64,000 nucleotides of DNA from positions 1-64,000 of the forward strand of contig JAFVTU010000003.1 in the NCBI GenBank assembly GCA_017503075.1, written 5' to 3'. The stretch is from Paludibacteraceae bacterium (GTDB taxonomy: Bacteria; Bacteroidota; Bacteroidia; Bacteroidales; Paludibacteraceae). Made by a program: the position numbers and the translations under genes. Under the pieces are notes generated by a model. It saw only the letters and a list, made by a program, of their open reading frames with translations. It had not been told where the DNA came from and made no database searches. Shown piece by piece: positions 52,645-61,306 of the stretch (its first letter is position 1; each line of letters opens with the position of its first letter).

Positions 52645-52690
52645 TTTGCTTCGCAAATAGGCTATAGGCAAATAGGCTATAGGCTAGAGG
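52645..52690. repeat. Mini-hairpin and 16-bp repeats upstream of recG
   Basis: TTTGC-TTC-GCAAA (52645-52657) directly adjoins the recG ATG. TAGGCTATAGGCAAA-like units follow in tandem (about 52657-52685). Confidence 0.7.
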
Positions 52691-52695
52691 CGAGA

Positions 52696-53376
52696 TTACT
52701 GCAAACGGAAGTTTACAGGTACGGTATATTTCACGCGTACTGGTTTACCGCGTTGCTTACCTGGTTTCCACTTAGGCATAGATTTGATAACGCGGATAGC
52801 CTCTTTGTCCAATGATGGCTCACCAGATGAACGAACAGCTTGTACATCCACGATACTACCATCTTTGTTCACCACAAACTGGCAGATTACGCGACCTTGG
52901 ATACCGTTCTCTTGTGCAATAACTGGGTACTTCACATTCTCAGCAAGGTACTTGAATAGTTGCTGTTGACCACCAGGGAACTCTGGCATAGACTCTACAA
53001 CCATGAAGATAACCTCTTCCTCCTCTTCTTCTACAGGAGCCTCTACAGGAGGAGCAATTACCACCTCTACATCCTTGTCATCCTCCGTGTTGATCTCAAT
53101 AGTCTCAACCTCTACGTCATCTTCAACTACGTTCAGTACCTCTACTTCTTGTACTGCTGGTGGTGGAGGTGGAGGAGGAGTCTCTTGAGTAGTTTGTTGG
53201 ATGTCAATTTCCTCTTCAAAGAAGAAATCCGTGTCATTTACTTCGTACTTTGTCACTTCCTTCTCAGTCCATTCGAAAGCAACATAGCAGATACTCAAGA
53301 CAAGCACCAGACCTATGAGTACATAGGTCAATTTCTTGTCTTCCAAACTTGCTTTGGGTGATTTTTTCAGTTGCAT
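52696..53376 (-). CDS. Energy transducer TonB
   Basis: 226 residues. One N-terminal membrane helix (LTYVLIGLVLVLSICYVAF about 15-33), a periplasmic Pro/Glu-rich spacer (TPPPPPPPAVQEVEVLN, then an acidic stretch) and a TonB_C domain (FPGGQQQLFKYLAENVKYPVIAQENGIQGRVICQFVVNKDG...VRVKYTVPVNFRLQ) that contacts outer-membrane receptors. Own -7 box TAAATTTG (minus, 53440-53447). A receptor-like barrel gene lies 2.3 kb away beyond recG. Confidence 0.93.
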   Translation of the reverse strand: MQLKKSPKASLEDKKLTYVLIGLVLVLSICYVAFEWTEKEVTKYEVNDTDFFFEEEIDIQQTTQETPPPPPPPAVQEVEVLNVVEDDVEVETIEINTEDDKDVEVVIAPPVEAPVEEEEEEVIFMVVESMPEFPGGQQQLFKYLAENVKYPVIAQENGIQGRVICQFVVNKDGSIVDVQAVRSSGEPSLDKEAIRVIKSMPKWKPGKQRGKPVRVKYTVPVNFRLQ

Positions 53377-53439
53377 ATACTATTAAATTTAAAATTCAGT
53401 CGCGTTTTTATGGAAAAGGCACATTATCCTTTCAGCGTG

Positions 53440-53447
53440 CAAATTTA
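53440..53447 (-). promoter_or_regulatory. tonB promoter -7 box
   Basis: TAAATTTG followed by CACG on the minus strand, about 64 bp upstream of the ATG at 53376. Confidence 0.6.
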
Positions 53448-53530
53448 CTGCTTTTTTTTGAAATGAGCAAATATATTGTAGTTTTTTATAAAAATTATTG
53501 TAAATAGTTGTAATTTTAAGATAAAAGTTG

Positions 53531-53538
53531 TACTTTTG
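53531..53538 (+). promoter_or_regulatory. Flippase promoter -7 box
   Basis: TACTTTTG followed by CAGTCG, nine bases before the ATG at 53547; the leader would be very short. Confidence 0.65.
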
Positions 53539-53546
53539 CAGTCGAA

Positions 53547-54821
53547 ATGGATTTAAGAACTTTGTTGAAATCTTCTGGTGTACGCAATTTTACCAAATTG
53601 CTTTCTGCTAATGTCGTGGCGCAGGTCATAGGTCTTGTGGTATATCCTATCTTGACACGTATGTACGCGCCCGAGGATTTTGGGTTGTTGAATTTGTTTT
53701 TGAGTATAGGCAATGTGTTGGTTGTACTTGCTGTACTGGACTACTATTATGCGATTGTGCTGCCTAAGGAAGAAAAAGATGCTGTGGCGTTAACACAGAC
53801 GTCTTTTTTTTGTTTGTTGCTAACTGCGGGCTTAGTGCTATTGAGTGTGGCGTTTGCTAAACCGATTAGTATATTGTTCAAGATGCCAGATTTGACTGAA
53901 TACTATTGGATGATGCCTATATATGTATTAACTATGGGAGCATGGAATATCTTGAATTATTGGTACATTCGCCATAAAGAATATGGATGTATAAGTCGTT
54001 ATCAAGTATCTCAGAGTGTACTTTCTGCAGGGGGAAAATTGGGGTTTGGTGCTCTGGGATTGTTACATGGTGGAATGATTTTTTCTATGGTTATAGCTCC
54101 TTTGATCGCATTGTTGTTGAGTTTGTTTTCAAATATGCGTAAGACACTCGTTCCATTGTGTAATGTCTCTAAGAATACTATGTGGCAGCAAGGAAAACAA
54201 TATCGTAATTTCCCCTTATTTGTATTGCCTCGAAGTTTTATCAATGTATTAGCGACTCAATTGCCGGTACTGTTACTTACACCATTCTTTGGCGCGAAAT
54301 ATGTGGGATTGTTGAGTATGGCAGTATTACTGGCCTACACTCCAATAGGTACCATATCGCGTGCTATTTACCAGGTTTTATACCAACATACTACGGAGTA
54401 TGTCCATCAATCGCTGCCGATAAAATCTATGTTTAGGCGTTTCATAGGATATACTTCTGTAGTAATCATTCCGATATTTGGGATATTGTATTTTGTGTTG
54501 CCAAACCTAACTGCGTGGTTGTTAGGAGAAGAGTGGCGTGTGGTAGGAGAGTATATTAGGTGGATGCTCCCATGGCTGTATGTGTCGCTATTGACAGGTA
54601 GTACTTGCTATTTGTCGGATGTGTTTATGCAACAACATGTGGGGTTGTTTTTCGAAGTCCTGCTGGCTATATGCCGTATAGGAGGATTGATAGTAGGAAT
54701 TTTTGCAAATGACTTCTTGGTTGCTATTGCAGCTTATTCAATCGGTACTGCAATTGCTGTATTGGCACAATTGATTTGGTTGGCATCGTTAGTGAGACGA
54801 TACGATAAGTCCTTGGCTTAG
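53547..54821 (+). CDS. Oligosaccharide flippase / polysaccharide biosynthesis membrane protein (Wzx-type)
   Basis: 424 residues, about twelve hydrophobic helices, starting FTKLLSANVVAQVIGLVVYPILTRMYAPEDFGLL, a typical MOP-superfamily N-terminus. Predicted to flip lipid-linked glycan across the inner membrane for surface polysaccharide. Its 3' end overlaps the convergent glycosyltransferase gene by 33 bp. Substrate unknown. Confidence 0.9.
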   Translation: MDLRTLLKSSGVRNFTKLLSANVVAQVIGLVVYPILTRMYAPEDFGLLNLFLSIGNVLVVLAVLDYYYAIVLPKEEKDAVALTQTSFFCLLLTAGLVLLSVAFAKPISILFKMPDLTEYYWMMPIYVLTMGAWNILNYWYIRHKEYGCISRYQVSQSVLSAGGKLGFGALGLLHGGMIFSMVIAPLIALLLSLFSNMRKTLVPLCNVSKNTMWQQGKQYRNFPLFVLPRSFINVLATQLPVLLLTPFFGAKYVGLLSMAVLLAYTPIGTISRAIYQVLYQHTTEYVHQSLPIKSMFRRFIGYTSVVIIPIFGILYFVLPNLTAWLLGEEWRVVGEYIRWMLPWLYVSLLTGSTCYLSDVFMQQHVGLFFEVLLAICRIGGLIVGIFANDFLVAIAAYSIGTAIAVLAQLIWLASLVRRYDKSLA

Positions 54822-55853
54822 TTCAGATAGTTGTCTGCCAATGCTAGCATAAGTATATTGCTTTCCATAGGATCGTATGGTGGCAATATCATATGTAGTT
54901 GTCCTGTCAAGCATATGTAGCAACGCTTTTGCTAATGCATCTTCGTCCTCAGATGGCACTAATATACCACACTCGTGATTAATCATTTCGGGAATCCCTC
55001 CTGCGTTGCTGCTGATGATGGGCAAGCCGACTGCTAGACATTCGGATAATACGACTGGGGCATTCTCGTATCTAGAGAAAAATAGGAAGCAATCGCTTTG
55101 CTGCATCCACTGCGCCACTTCATGAGGTGTTTGTTCGCCTGTGAAAGTGAGCATGTCTTGGGGAAAGTCTAATGTCTGTGCGTATGCAATATCTTGTTCG
55201 AAATCCACTCCTGTTCCCACTAATACCAATTCAAAATCTTGCCTTTCTTCTGCTACTTTTCGTACTGCTCGCAACATACCTTGTATGTTCTTCGCTTTTT
55301 CGTCAAAACAACTTACGTGCAGGAAACGGAATTTCTCTCCTTTCGGGGAAATGGTGATAGGCGAAATAGGTTGATAGAAAAAATCATCTACGACATTGTG
55401 GATTCGTTGCCAGCATTCGTTTTTTATGCCACATCTTTTCATAGCATCTTCCAGCATCTGGCTTACAGGCAGGATGCATGAGGCATGTTTGGCAATTTTC
55501 TTCATCAGCCATCCGTGCCATCCGCCACGAAAGGCGAAATTAGCAGGTAGATACCCGGACCAATGTTCTACTACTATATAGGGGATATGGTAGCGTTTTT
55601 TTAACCACAGTGCAAATAGACCATTCTTGTCCAGCACATTCATTTGTACAACATCGGGCCTTCCCCATTCTTGCTGGAGCTTTCTCCAAGCCCGATACAT
55701 ATCACAGACCCAACTAAACCCAGTCTTTTCTGAAAACAAAACACGCACATCGTTTCCCTGTTGTGCCACAGCTTCTGCGTGCTTTTGCACAAACAATCCC
55801 GCCATAGCATCGCGTGGAGTAGGGTACCAAGCACTCAGATATAGTATTTTCAT
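54789..55853 (-). CDS. Family-4-type glycosyltransferase
   Basis: 354 residues, GT-B fold. N-terminal MKILYLSAWYPTPRDAMAGLFVQKHAEA, acceptor domain with VVEHWSGYLP, and a nucleotide-sugar site with VLSECLAVGLPIISSNAGGIPEMI near 270-293. Likely adds a sugar during surface polysaccharide synthesis together with the flippase. Starts 4 bp from the upstream GNAT-like gene stop (overlap ATGA type), so the two are co-translated. Confidence 0.92.
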   Translation of the reverse strand: MKILYLSAWYPTPRDAMAGLFVQKHAEAVAQQGNDVRVLFSEKTGFSWVCDMYRAWRKLQQEWGRPDVVQMNVLDKNGLFALWLKKRYHIPYIVVEHWSGYLPANFAFRGGWHGWLMKKIAKHASCILPVSQMLEDAMKRCGIKNECWQRIHNVVDDFFYQPISPITISPKGEKFRFLHVSCFDEKAKNIQGMLRAVRKVAEERQDFELVLVGTGVDFEQDIAYAQTLDFPQDMLTFTGEQTPHEVAQWMQQSDCFLFFSRYENAPVVLSECLAVGLPIISSNAGGIPEMINHECGILVPSEDEDALAKALLHMLDRTTTYDIATIRSYGKQYTYASIGRQLSELSQGLIVSSH

Positions 55854-56809
55854 CGCATTTTCCTTTCACTTAGCCAATTATACGCATTGGCAAACCAGAA
55901 GTACCACTTATAGTATTTCTCCACGCTATAATAGATAGTCCGCGTACTGCCGAATTGTTTGTAATGGTTTGCCACCCCCTTAATCATACTACCCTCAAAA
56001 TCAAATGCAACACCCTGTTGGCGTGCTAGTTTAATAGCCTCTAACACAAGCAGTGCACTTGCTCCAGAATCCTTGTGCTGAGGATTATAACAAGGGATGA
56101 GATAATACATGCTGTGCTTGTCCCAAACCAAAAATGCTGCGGCAAGCACCTCATTATCTGCATTGCAAATTGAGAGTATCTGACACTGATTCAATCGGCG
56201 TGCTTTACGCTCCAATACCAGTAGAAATTCACGTGAATAGCTGATGCTCTTACCCTGATTTTGCAAGCATCGTATATGGAATCGATAGAAATCTTCCACA
56301 TTCATATTCATCTCTGCATGTAGCGACAATGCCTTTTGTAACTGACGTTTTTTGTTCTTCGAAAAAGCATCAATGACCTTGTCAAGATTCGATAAATCCT
56401 CAATACGATAAGTGATGCGCTCTTTGGTGGCAAATCCTAGTGTGCGCATGTCTTCGACGGCAGCACTATGGATAGGGTAGTGCTGATAATAGTAGTGTAA
56501 TTTAAGTGCAGACAGTTGCTCGGCAAATAGTTGGCAAATTGTTGTGACTTTATCGGGAGTATTCGCTACATCCTCCCGTAACCAAATGCCACCAATTTGC
56601 GTTTGCTGCGGCATCACGATGTAGCGCATCCATAGGCGTTTGCGTATGAGATAAGGTAGTGCTGCTTGGATACTACCATCTTCGTGAAAACTTAGCAACA
56701 CATCCCACTGCTTGCCTGCACAGACTGCATCCATCCACCAATCTGTCATAAAAAGGGGTAAATCGCTATTATTCAGACAAAATTCGTGATATAATTCTTT
56801 GTTGGTCAT
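55850..56809 (-). CDS. GNAT / FemAB-like acyl- or aminoacyltransferase
   Basis: 319 residues from the ATG at 56809; the longer frame to 56836 would start in the -7 box (TATCTTTG, minus 56834-56841). Two GNAT-like halves are visible (for example SKNKKRQLQKALSLHAEMN near 167 and DKHSMYYLIPCYNPQHKDSGASALLVLEAIKLARQQG near 240-275), typical of the BioF2/FemAB-like enzymes found in polysaccharide loci. Acceptor unknown. Confidence 0.8.
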   Translation of the reverse strand: MTNKELYHEFCLNNSDLPLFMTDWWMDAVCAGKQWDVLLSFHEDGSIQAALPYLIRKRLWMRYIVMPQQTQIGGIWLREDVANTPDKVTTICQLFAEQLSALKLHYYYQHYPIHSAAVEDMRTLGFATKERITYRIEDLSNLDKVIDAFSKNKKRQLQKALSLHAEMNMNVEDFYRFHIRCLQNQGKSISYSREFLLVLERKARRLNQCQILSICNADNEVLAAAFLVWDKHSMYYLIPCYNPQHKDSGASALLVLEAIKLARQQGVAFDFEGSMIKGVANHYKQFGSTRTIYYSVEKYYKWYFWFANAYNWLSERKMR

Positions 56810-56833
56810 ATTACCCAATATACAAATTGTGTG

Positions 56834-56841
56834 CAAAGATA
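56834..56841 (-). promoter_or_regulatory. Promoter -7 box of the GNAT-glycosyltransferase operon
   Basis: TATCTTTG followed by CACAC on the minus strand, 25 bp upstream of the chosen start. Confidence 0.65.
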
Positions 56842-56894
56842 CGATTTTTTATTGAAATATACAAACAATACTTGCAAAATTCAAAAAAAAGCAG

Positions 56895-56902
56895 TACTTT
56901 TG
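56895..56902 (+). promoter_or_regulatory. prs promoter -7 box
   Basis: TACTTTTG inside the dyad GCAGT...ACTGC, 38 bp upstream of the prs ATG. Confidence 0.65.
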
Positions 56903-56939
56903 CACTGCAATTCAAAATAATCTATAAATTCTGTTTGTC

Positions 56940-57902
56940 ATGATTGTGGAAACAAGTCCCTACAAGGTTTTTGCTCTTTCTCAAGGAGGTGAGCTCGCTA
57001 AGCGTGTATGTGAGTATTTAGGATGTTCATTGGGTAATATCCAAGTTGCTCGTTTTTCTGACGGTGAGTTTGCCGTAAGTTTTGAAGAGTCAGTGCGTGG
57101 TCAGTCGGTATATATTGTGCAGTCTACATGTCCCAATAGTGATAACATCATGGAGCTCCTGCTTGCTATTGATGCTGCGAAGCGTGCTAGCGCGTACAAG
57201 GTGATTGCTGTGATTCCTTATTTTGGTTGGGCTCGCCAAGATCGCAAGGATAAACCACGTGTTTCTATCGGTGCTAAAGTTTGTGCCAACTTGCTACAAG
57301 GTGTAGGAGTGGATCGCGTGATAACAGTAGACCTTCACGCTGACCAAATTCAAGGCTTCTTTGATATCCCAGTGGATCATTTGTATGGTGCCAATGTGTT
57401 GGCTAACTATGTACAGAGTTTGAATCTAGACAACCTTATTGTTGCTTCTCCTGATGTGGGTGGCACCAAGCGTGCATCGGTATTTGCTAAGAAACTGACT
57501 GAGCTCACCAAGCAAGATGTACCTATGGTTATTTGCTACAAACATCGTCCTAATGCCAATCAGATTGGTGAGATGCGCGTGCTGGGTGATGTCAAGGATA
57601 AGAATGTGGTTATCATTGACGATATTGCAGATACAGCTGGTACACTCTGCAAAGCTGCTGAGGTAATGAAGGAGGCGGGAGCTAAATCTGTTCGGGCATT
57701 GGTTAGCCACGGATTAATGTCGGGTCCAGCTTGTGAACGTGTGGCTGCTTCTGCGCTTGAGGAACTAGTCTTCACTGATTCAATACCTTTCAATAGAGAG
57801 CGTTGCCACAAGGTCAGTGTTGCATCCATGGCGCAACCTATTGCACAAACTATTTTGGCTATTCAGAATCATCGCTCTGTCAGCGAGTTGAATATTCATT
57901 AA
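56940..57902 (+). CDS. prs: Ribose-phosphate pyrophosphokinase
   Basis: 320 residues; makes PRPP from ribose 5-phosphate and ATP for nucleotide, His and Trp synthesis. RFSDGEFAVSFEESVRG near 33, YFGWARQDRKDKPR near 95-108, and the PRPP loop VVIIDDIADTAGTLCKAAEVM near 218-238 are intact. Full length for the family. The next gene starts 3 bp after its stop. Confidence 0.97.
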   Translation: MIVETSPYKVFALSQGGELAKRVCEYLGCSLGNIQVARFSDGEFAVSFEESVRGQSVYIVQSTCPNSDNIMELLLAIDAAKRASAYKVIAVIPYFGWARQDRKDKPRVSIGAKVCANLLQGVGVDRVITVDLHADQIQGFFDIPVDHLYGANVLANYVQSLNLDNLIVASPDVGGTKRASVFAKKLTELTKQDVPMVICYKHRPNANQIGEMRVLGDVKDKNVVIIDDIADTAGTLCKAAEVMKEAGAKSVRALVSHGLMSGPACERVAASALEELVFTDSIPFNRERCHKVSVASMAQPIAQTILAIQNHRSVSELNIH

Positions 57903-57905
57903 GTA
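57903..57905 (+). other. Three-base prs-M28 junction (no leader)
   Basis: The M28 gene begins at the TTG 3 bp after the prs stop, indicating read-through transcription and probably translational coupling. TTG start chosen because the lipoprotein signal follows directly and no ATG or GTG is available upstream. Confidence 0.5.
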
Positions 57906-58907
57906 TTGTTTAAGATAGTTCGATATAGTATTTATGTGCTGTTGTTGTTATGCGTTTCATGTGCAAAGCAGCAACAGTCTTCTCGTCCTACTCGTTTGCC
58001 GTTTGATGCTGATTCTGCCTATGCATATATTCATCAGCAAATGGCATTCGGAGCGCGTGTGCCTGGTTCTCCTGAGCATGAGGCCTGCGGTGATTGGCTT
58101 ATGCATCAGCTCAGTCGTCATGGGGCGCAGGTTAAGGAACAAATAGGTACTATCCTCAATTATTCAGGTCAATTGCAGGCGGTACGAAATATCGTGGGCT
58201 ATTGGCAGGGTACCTTGGGGCATACCATTATGCTATGTGCGCATTGGGATACACGCCCTTGGACAGATGAAGAGCCCGATTATGCAGATCGATTTGATCC
58301 TGTGCCAGGAGCTAATGATGGTGCAAGTGGTGTCGGAGTGATTTTGGAAATCGTGCGCCAAATGCAAGTATTTAAAGCGCAAGGTAAACCAATACCTTCG
58401 CTGCAAATCGTCTTCTTTGATTGTGAGGATATGGGTACGCCTACCCACTATACGGGCAAGCAACGCGAACACACATGGTGCCTAGGTAGTCAATTGTGGG
58501 CGCGCGATTATAGGCAAGCTATCGCAAACCAATTACCTACTCAACCAGCTATACTCTATGGCATATTGTTGGATATGGTAGGCGATCCGTCTGCCACTTT
58601 CCCTCGCGAGTATTTCTCTACGATGTATGCGAGTGGATATGTCGAAAAGATATGGCGCACTGCTGCCCAGTTGGGATATGCACGATACTTCGTACAGCAA
58701 GCCACGCTCTATCCAATCACTGATGATCATTATTATGTCAACACTTTAGCCGGAATACCATGCGTGGATATCATTGATTACAAGGGTGGTACGGAAACTG
58801 GTTTCCCCGAATGGTGGCACACTCGTGCGGATGATATGCAAAATATTAATAAACAAACCTTACAAGCAGTCGGTGAGACTGTTCTCACAACCATATGCTC
58901 GAAATAA
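57906..58907 (+). CDS. M28-family peptidase / glutaminyl cyclotransferase-like lipoprotein
   Basis: 333 residues, apparent TTG start at 57906, lipobox LLCVSC with Cys19. Zinc-dependent M28 fold: CAHWDTRPWTDEEPD near 112, GANDGASGVGVILEI near 136, IVFFDCEDMG near 168, and late DHYYVNTLAGIPCVDIID. Similar proteins include glutaminyl-peptide cyclotransferases that make N-terminal pyroglutamate on exported proteins, a common modification in Bacteroidota. sufC begins 13 bp before its end. Confidence 0.88.
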   Translation: MFKIVRYSIYVLLLLCVSCAKQQQSSRPTRLPFDADSAYAYIHQQMAFGARVPGSPEHEACGDWLMHQLSRHGAQVKEQIGTILNYSGQLQAVRNIVGYWQGTLGHTIMLCAHWDTRPWTDEEPDYADRFDPVPGANDGASGVGVILEIVRQMQVFKAQGKPIPSLQIVFFDCEDMGTPTHYTGKQREHTWCLGSQLWARDYRQAIANQLPTQPAILYGILLDMVGDPSATFPREYFSTMYASGYVEKIWRTAAQLGYARYFVQQATLYPITDDHYYVNTLAGIPCVDIIDYKGGTETGFPEWWHTRADDMQNINKQTLQAVGETVLTTICSK

Positions 58908-59635
58908 AAAACCTACATGCCTCCATTGCAGGCAAAGAAATACTCAAGGGACTCAATCTTATTGTCAATGAGGGCGAAGTACACGCTATTATGGGTCCTA
59001 ATGGCGCAGGTAAGTCCACATTATCTAATGTCCTAACAGGACACCCCGCTTATACTGTCACAGAGGGGGAAATCTTCTTCCGTGGTAAGAATCTTTTAGC
59101 CATGTCACCTGAGCAGCGCGCGCGAGAGGGCATGTTCCTATCATTCCAATATCCAGTGGAGATCCCTGGTGTTTCTATGGTGAATTTCATGCGAACGGCT
59201 GTCAACGAGAAGCGCCAATATGAAGGCAAACCCGCATTATCAGCGACAGATTTCTTGAAACTCATGCGTGAGAAAAAAGCCTTGGTGGGTATGGATAATA
59301 AGTTGACAAAGCGTTCGGTCAATGAGGGGTTCTCCGGTGGCGAAAAAAAGCGCAACGAGATTTTCCAGATGGCTATGCTCGAACCTTGTCTGTCTATCCT
59401 CGATGAGACAGATTCTGGTTTGGATATTGATGCGCTACGCATTGTGGCTGAAGGCGTTAATGCACTCAAAACGCCTCATACTGCTTCCATCGTTATTACC
59501 CACTACCAACGCTTACTAGATTATATTGTACCTGATTTCGTACATGTTTTAGCGGATGGTAAAATTGTGCGCACAGCGGGCAAGGAACTAGCACTTGAAC
59601 TAGAAGAAAAAGGCTATGCGTTCTTGAATGATTAA
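58895..59635 (+). CDS. sufC: Fe-S cluster assembly ATPase SufC
   Basis: 246 residues, ABC ATPase. Walker A GPNGAGKST, signature FSGGEKKRNE, Walker B SILDETDSGLDID, H-loop VITHYQRLL. Drives conformational change in the SufBCD scaffold. It overlaps the upstream M28 gene by 13 bp. sufB, normally adjacent in Bacteroidota, is not present next to it; only a short SufD-like gene follows. Confidence 0.96.
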   Translation: MLEIKNLHASIAGKEILKGLNLIVNEGEVHAIMGPNGAGKSTLSNVLTGHPAYTVTEGEIFFRGKNLLAMSPEQRAREGMFLSFQYPVEIPGVSMVNFMRTAVNEKRQYEGKPALSATDFLKLMREKKALVGMDNKLTKRSVNEGFSGGEKKRNEIFQMAMLEPCLSILDETDSGLDIDALRIVAEGVNALKTPHTASIVITHYQRLLDYIVPDFVHVLADGKIVRTAGKELALELEEKGYAFLND

Positions 59636-59665
59636 GAATTTTGAATTGAGAATTTTGAGTAAAGA

Positions 59666-60343
59666 ATGTCAAAGCCAAAAATTCAATATATTACCCTTGC
59701 AGCGGGCGAGAAGCGTGAGTTTGTGTTGATCAACGAACCTAAAGTGGATTGGCATATCATACAAGAGGCGGAATCTATATTGCTGCTACATGTGATAGCA
59801 TTGCCAAATCCAGCGGATACAACGAACCAACAGCAAGTGAAGATTACCATAGAACATACGGCAAAAGGATGCCGTACAGAGATTTATGGTTTGGGATTGC
59901 TCACTGGGCATCAACATTGCGATATTCTAACTCGTGTAATCCATACAGTAGGTGGTGGATATTCTTCACAACTCATTAAGATGGTTTTAACTGATCATGC
60001 AAAGGCGTCGTTCAAAGGTGAACTCAAGATTTTGCCTGACGCGCAACAAGTGGAGGCTTACCAGACCAACCGCAATATACTCCTATCACCTCAGGCGGAG
60101 ATGGTTACCGAACCTCAATTGGAAATCTATGCTGATGATGTCAAGGCTAGCCATGGTGCGACTACAGGACAGCTTGACGAATCGGCTATCTTCTACATGC
60201 AACAGCGTGGCATCAGTCGCGATACCGCTTATCGTCTTTTGTTGTGTGCATTCTTTGATGATGTACTTCGTACTATACTAGATGAATCGCAACGCGAGCA
60301 ATTGATTGAGCAATCAATGCATTCGATTGATGGCATAATCTAA
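59666..60343 (+). CDS. sufD: Short SufB/SufD-family scaffold protein
   Basis: 225 residues, about half the usual SufD length; only the C-terminal beta-helix core is present, with no N-terminal helical domain. The motif DDVKASHGATTGQLDESAIFYMQQRGIS keeps the His of VKCSHG but has Ala where SufD usually has Cys. Order is sufC then this gene, 30 bp apart. It may pair with SufC in a minimal SufBC/SMS-like complex, or act with a SufB encoded elsewhere. Its 3' end overlaps the convergent polyprenyl synthase gene by 30 bp. Confidence 0.75.
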   Translation: MSKPKIQYITLAAGEKREFVLINEPKVDWHIIQEAESILLLHVIALPNPADTTNQQQVKITIEHTAKGCRTEIYGLGLLTGHQHCDILTRVIHTVGGGYSSQLIKMVLTDHAKASFKGELKILPDAQQVEAYQTNRNILLSPQAEMVTEPQLEIYADDVKASHGATTGQLDESAIFYMQQRGISRDTAYRLLLCAFFDDVLRTILDESQREQLIEQSMHSIDGII

Positions 60344-61306
60344 CAGAGCAATTAAGCTACTCTTGTATACATTATCGGGAAAAATTTTTAAGGTATCAAT
60401 CGCTTTTTGACGGTACTTCTCCATTAGTTGGTACGTATAGCGAATACCATCATAGCGAAGCACAAATGATTTGATTTCCTCTTCTGCTTCTAGCACATTG
60501 ATTCCTTCCACTTTGTTGGCTAGGGCCTCGCCTAATGCCTTGATGTGCGATACCTCTTCTTTGTTGGAGCGTTGCAACGATTTGATGATAGGCAAGGTTG
60601 CCTTACCATCACTGATGTCATTCATGGTTGGTTTGCCAATATCCTCAATGTCTGAATAATCAAAAATATCATCCTTCATTTGGAAGCACATGCCTAGGCA
60701 AATACCAAACTGTCGCAATGCTTTCTGCTGGCGTACTGTAGCACCCGAACTTGCAGCTCCTGCTTCACTGCATGCGGCAAACAGGCATGCAGTTTTGTGC
60801 TCTATAATACGTAGATACTCCCCTTCGCTTATCCACATTGAGTGATTGGTGTGCAACTGCAATATCTCGCCTGAGGTAAGGGCCAAGGTCATTTCTGCCA
60901 CAGTATTCAAGATAACATTGTTGTGCACACTAGCTAATAGCTCCATCGATTTTGCCAGCATATAATCACCTACTAGCACCGCAATCTTGTTGCTCCATTG
61001 TCTATGTAGTGCATTTTGCCCCCTGCGTGTAGGAGAGTTGTCCACCACATCGTCATGTACTAGTGATGCTGTGTGCATTAATTCCATTGATACGGCAGTC
61101 TTGATTGTCTTGTCTGTGATGCCGCGACATATACCTGCTGCTAGCATCACCAATATTGGGCGCAACTGCTTGCCACGTTGTGCGCGCAGATAGTCTAGAG
61201 CCTCGTTGAGTAATGGATTATCCGAATGCAATGCCCCCGCAAAGGTTGCTTCGTACTGACGAAACTCTGTCTGTATGATATTGCGTATCTTATCCATTAT
61301 TGCCAC
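60314..61306 (-). CDS. Polyprenyl diphosphate synthase (IspB-like)
   Basis: 330 residues, all-alpha prenyltransferase. First Asp-rich motif LVHDDVVDNSPTRRG, second QMKDDIFDYSD. Chain length cannot be read reliably; most similar enzymes in Bacteroidota make the octaprenyl-type tail of menaquinone. Starts 10 bp inside the upstream DUF6242 gene end, suggesting co-transcription. Confidence 0.92.
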   Translation of the reverse strand: MAIMDKIRNIIQTEFRQYEATFAGALHSDNPLLNEALDYLRAQRGKQLRPILVMLAAGICRGITDKTIKTAVSMELMHTASLVHDDVVDNSPTRRGQNALHRQWSNKIAVLVGDYMLAKSMELLASVHNNVILNTVAEMTLALTSGEILQLHTNHSMWISEGEYLRIIEHKTACLFAACSEAGAASSGATVRQQKALRQFGICLGMCFQMKDDIFDYSDIEDIGKPTMNDISDGKATLPIIKSLQRSNKEEVSHIKALGEALANKVEGINVLEAEEEIKSFVLRYDGIRYTYQLMEKYRQKAIDTLKIFPDNVYKSSLIALLDYAINRMH

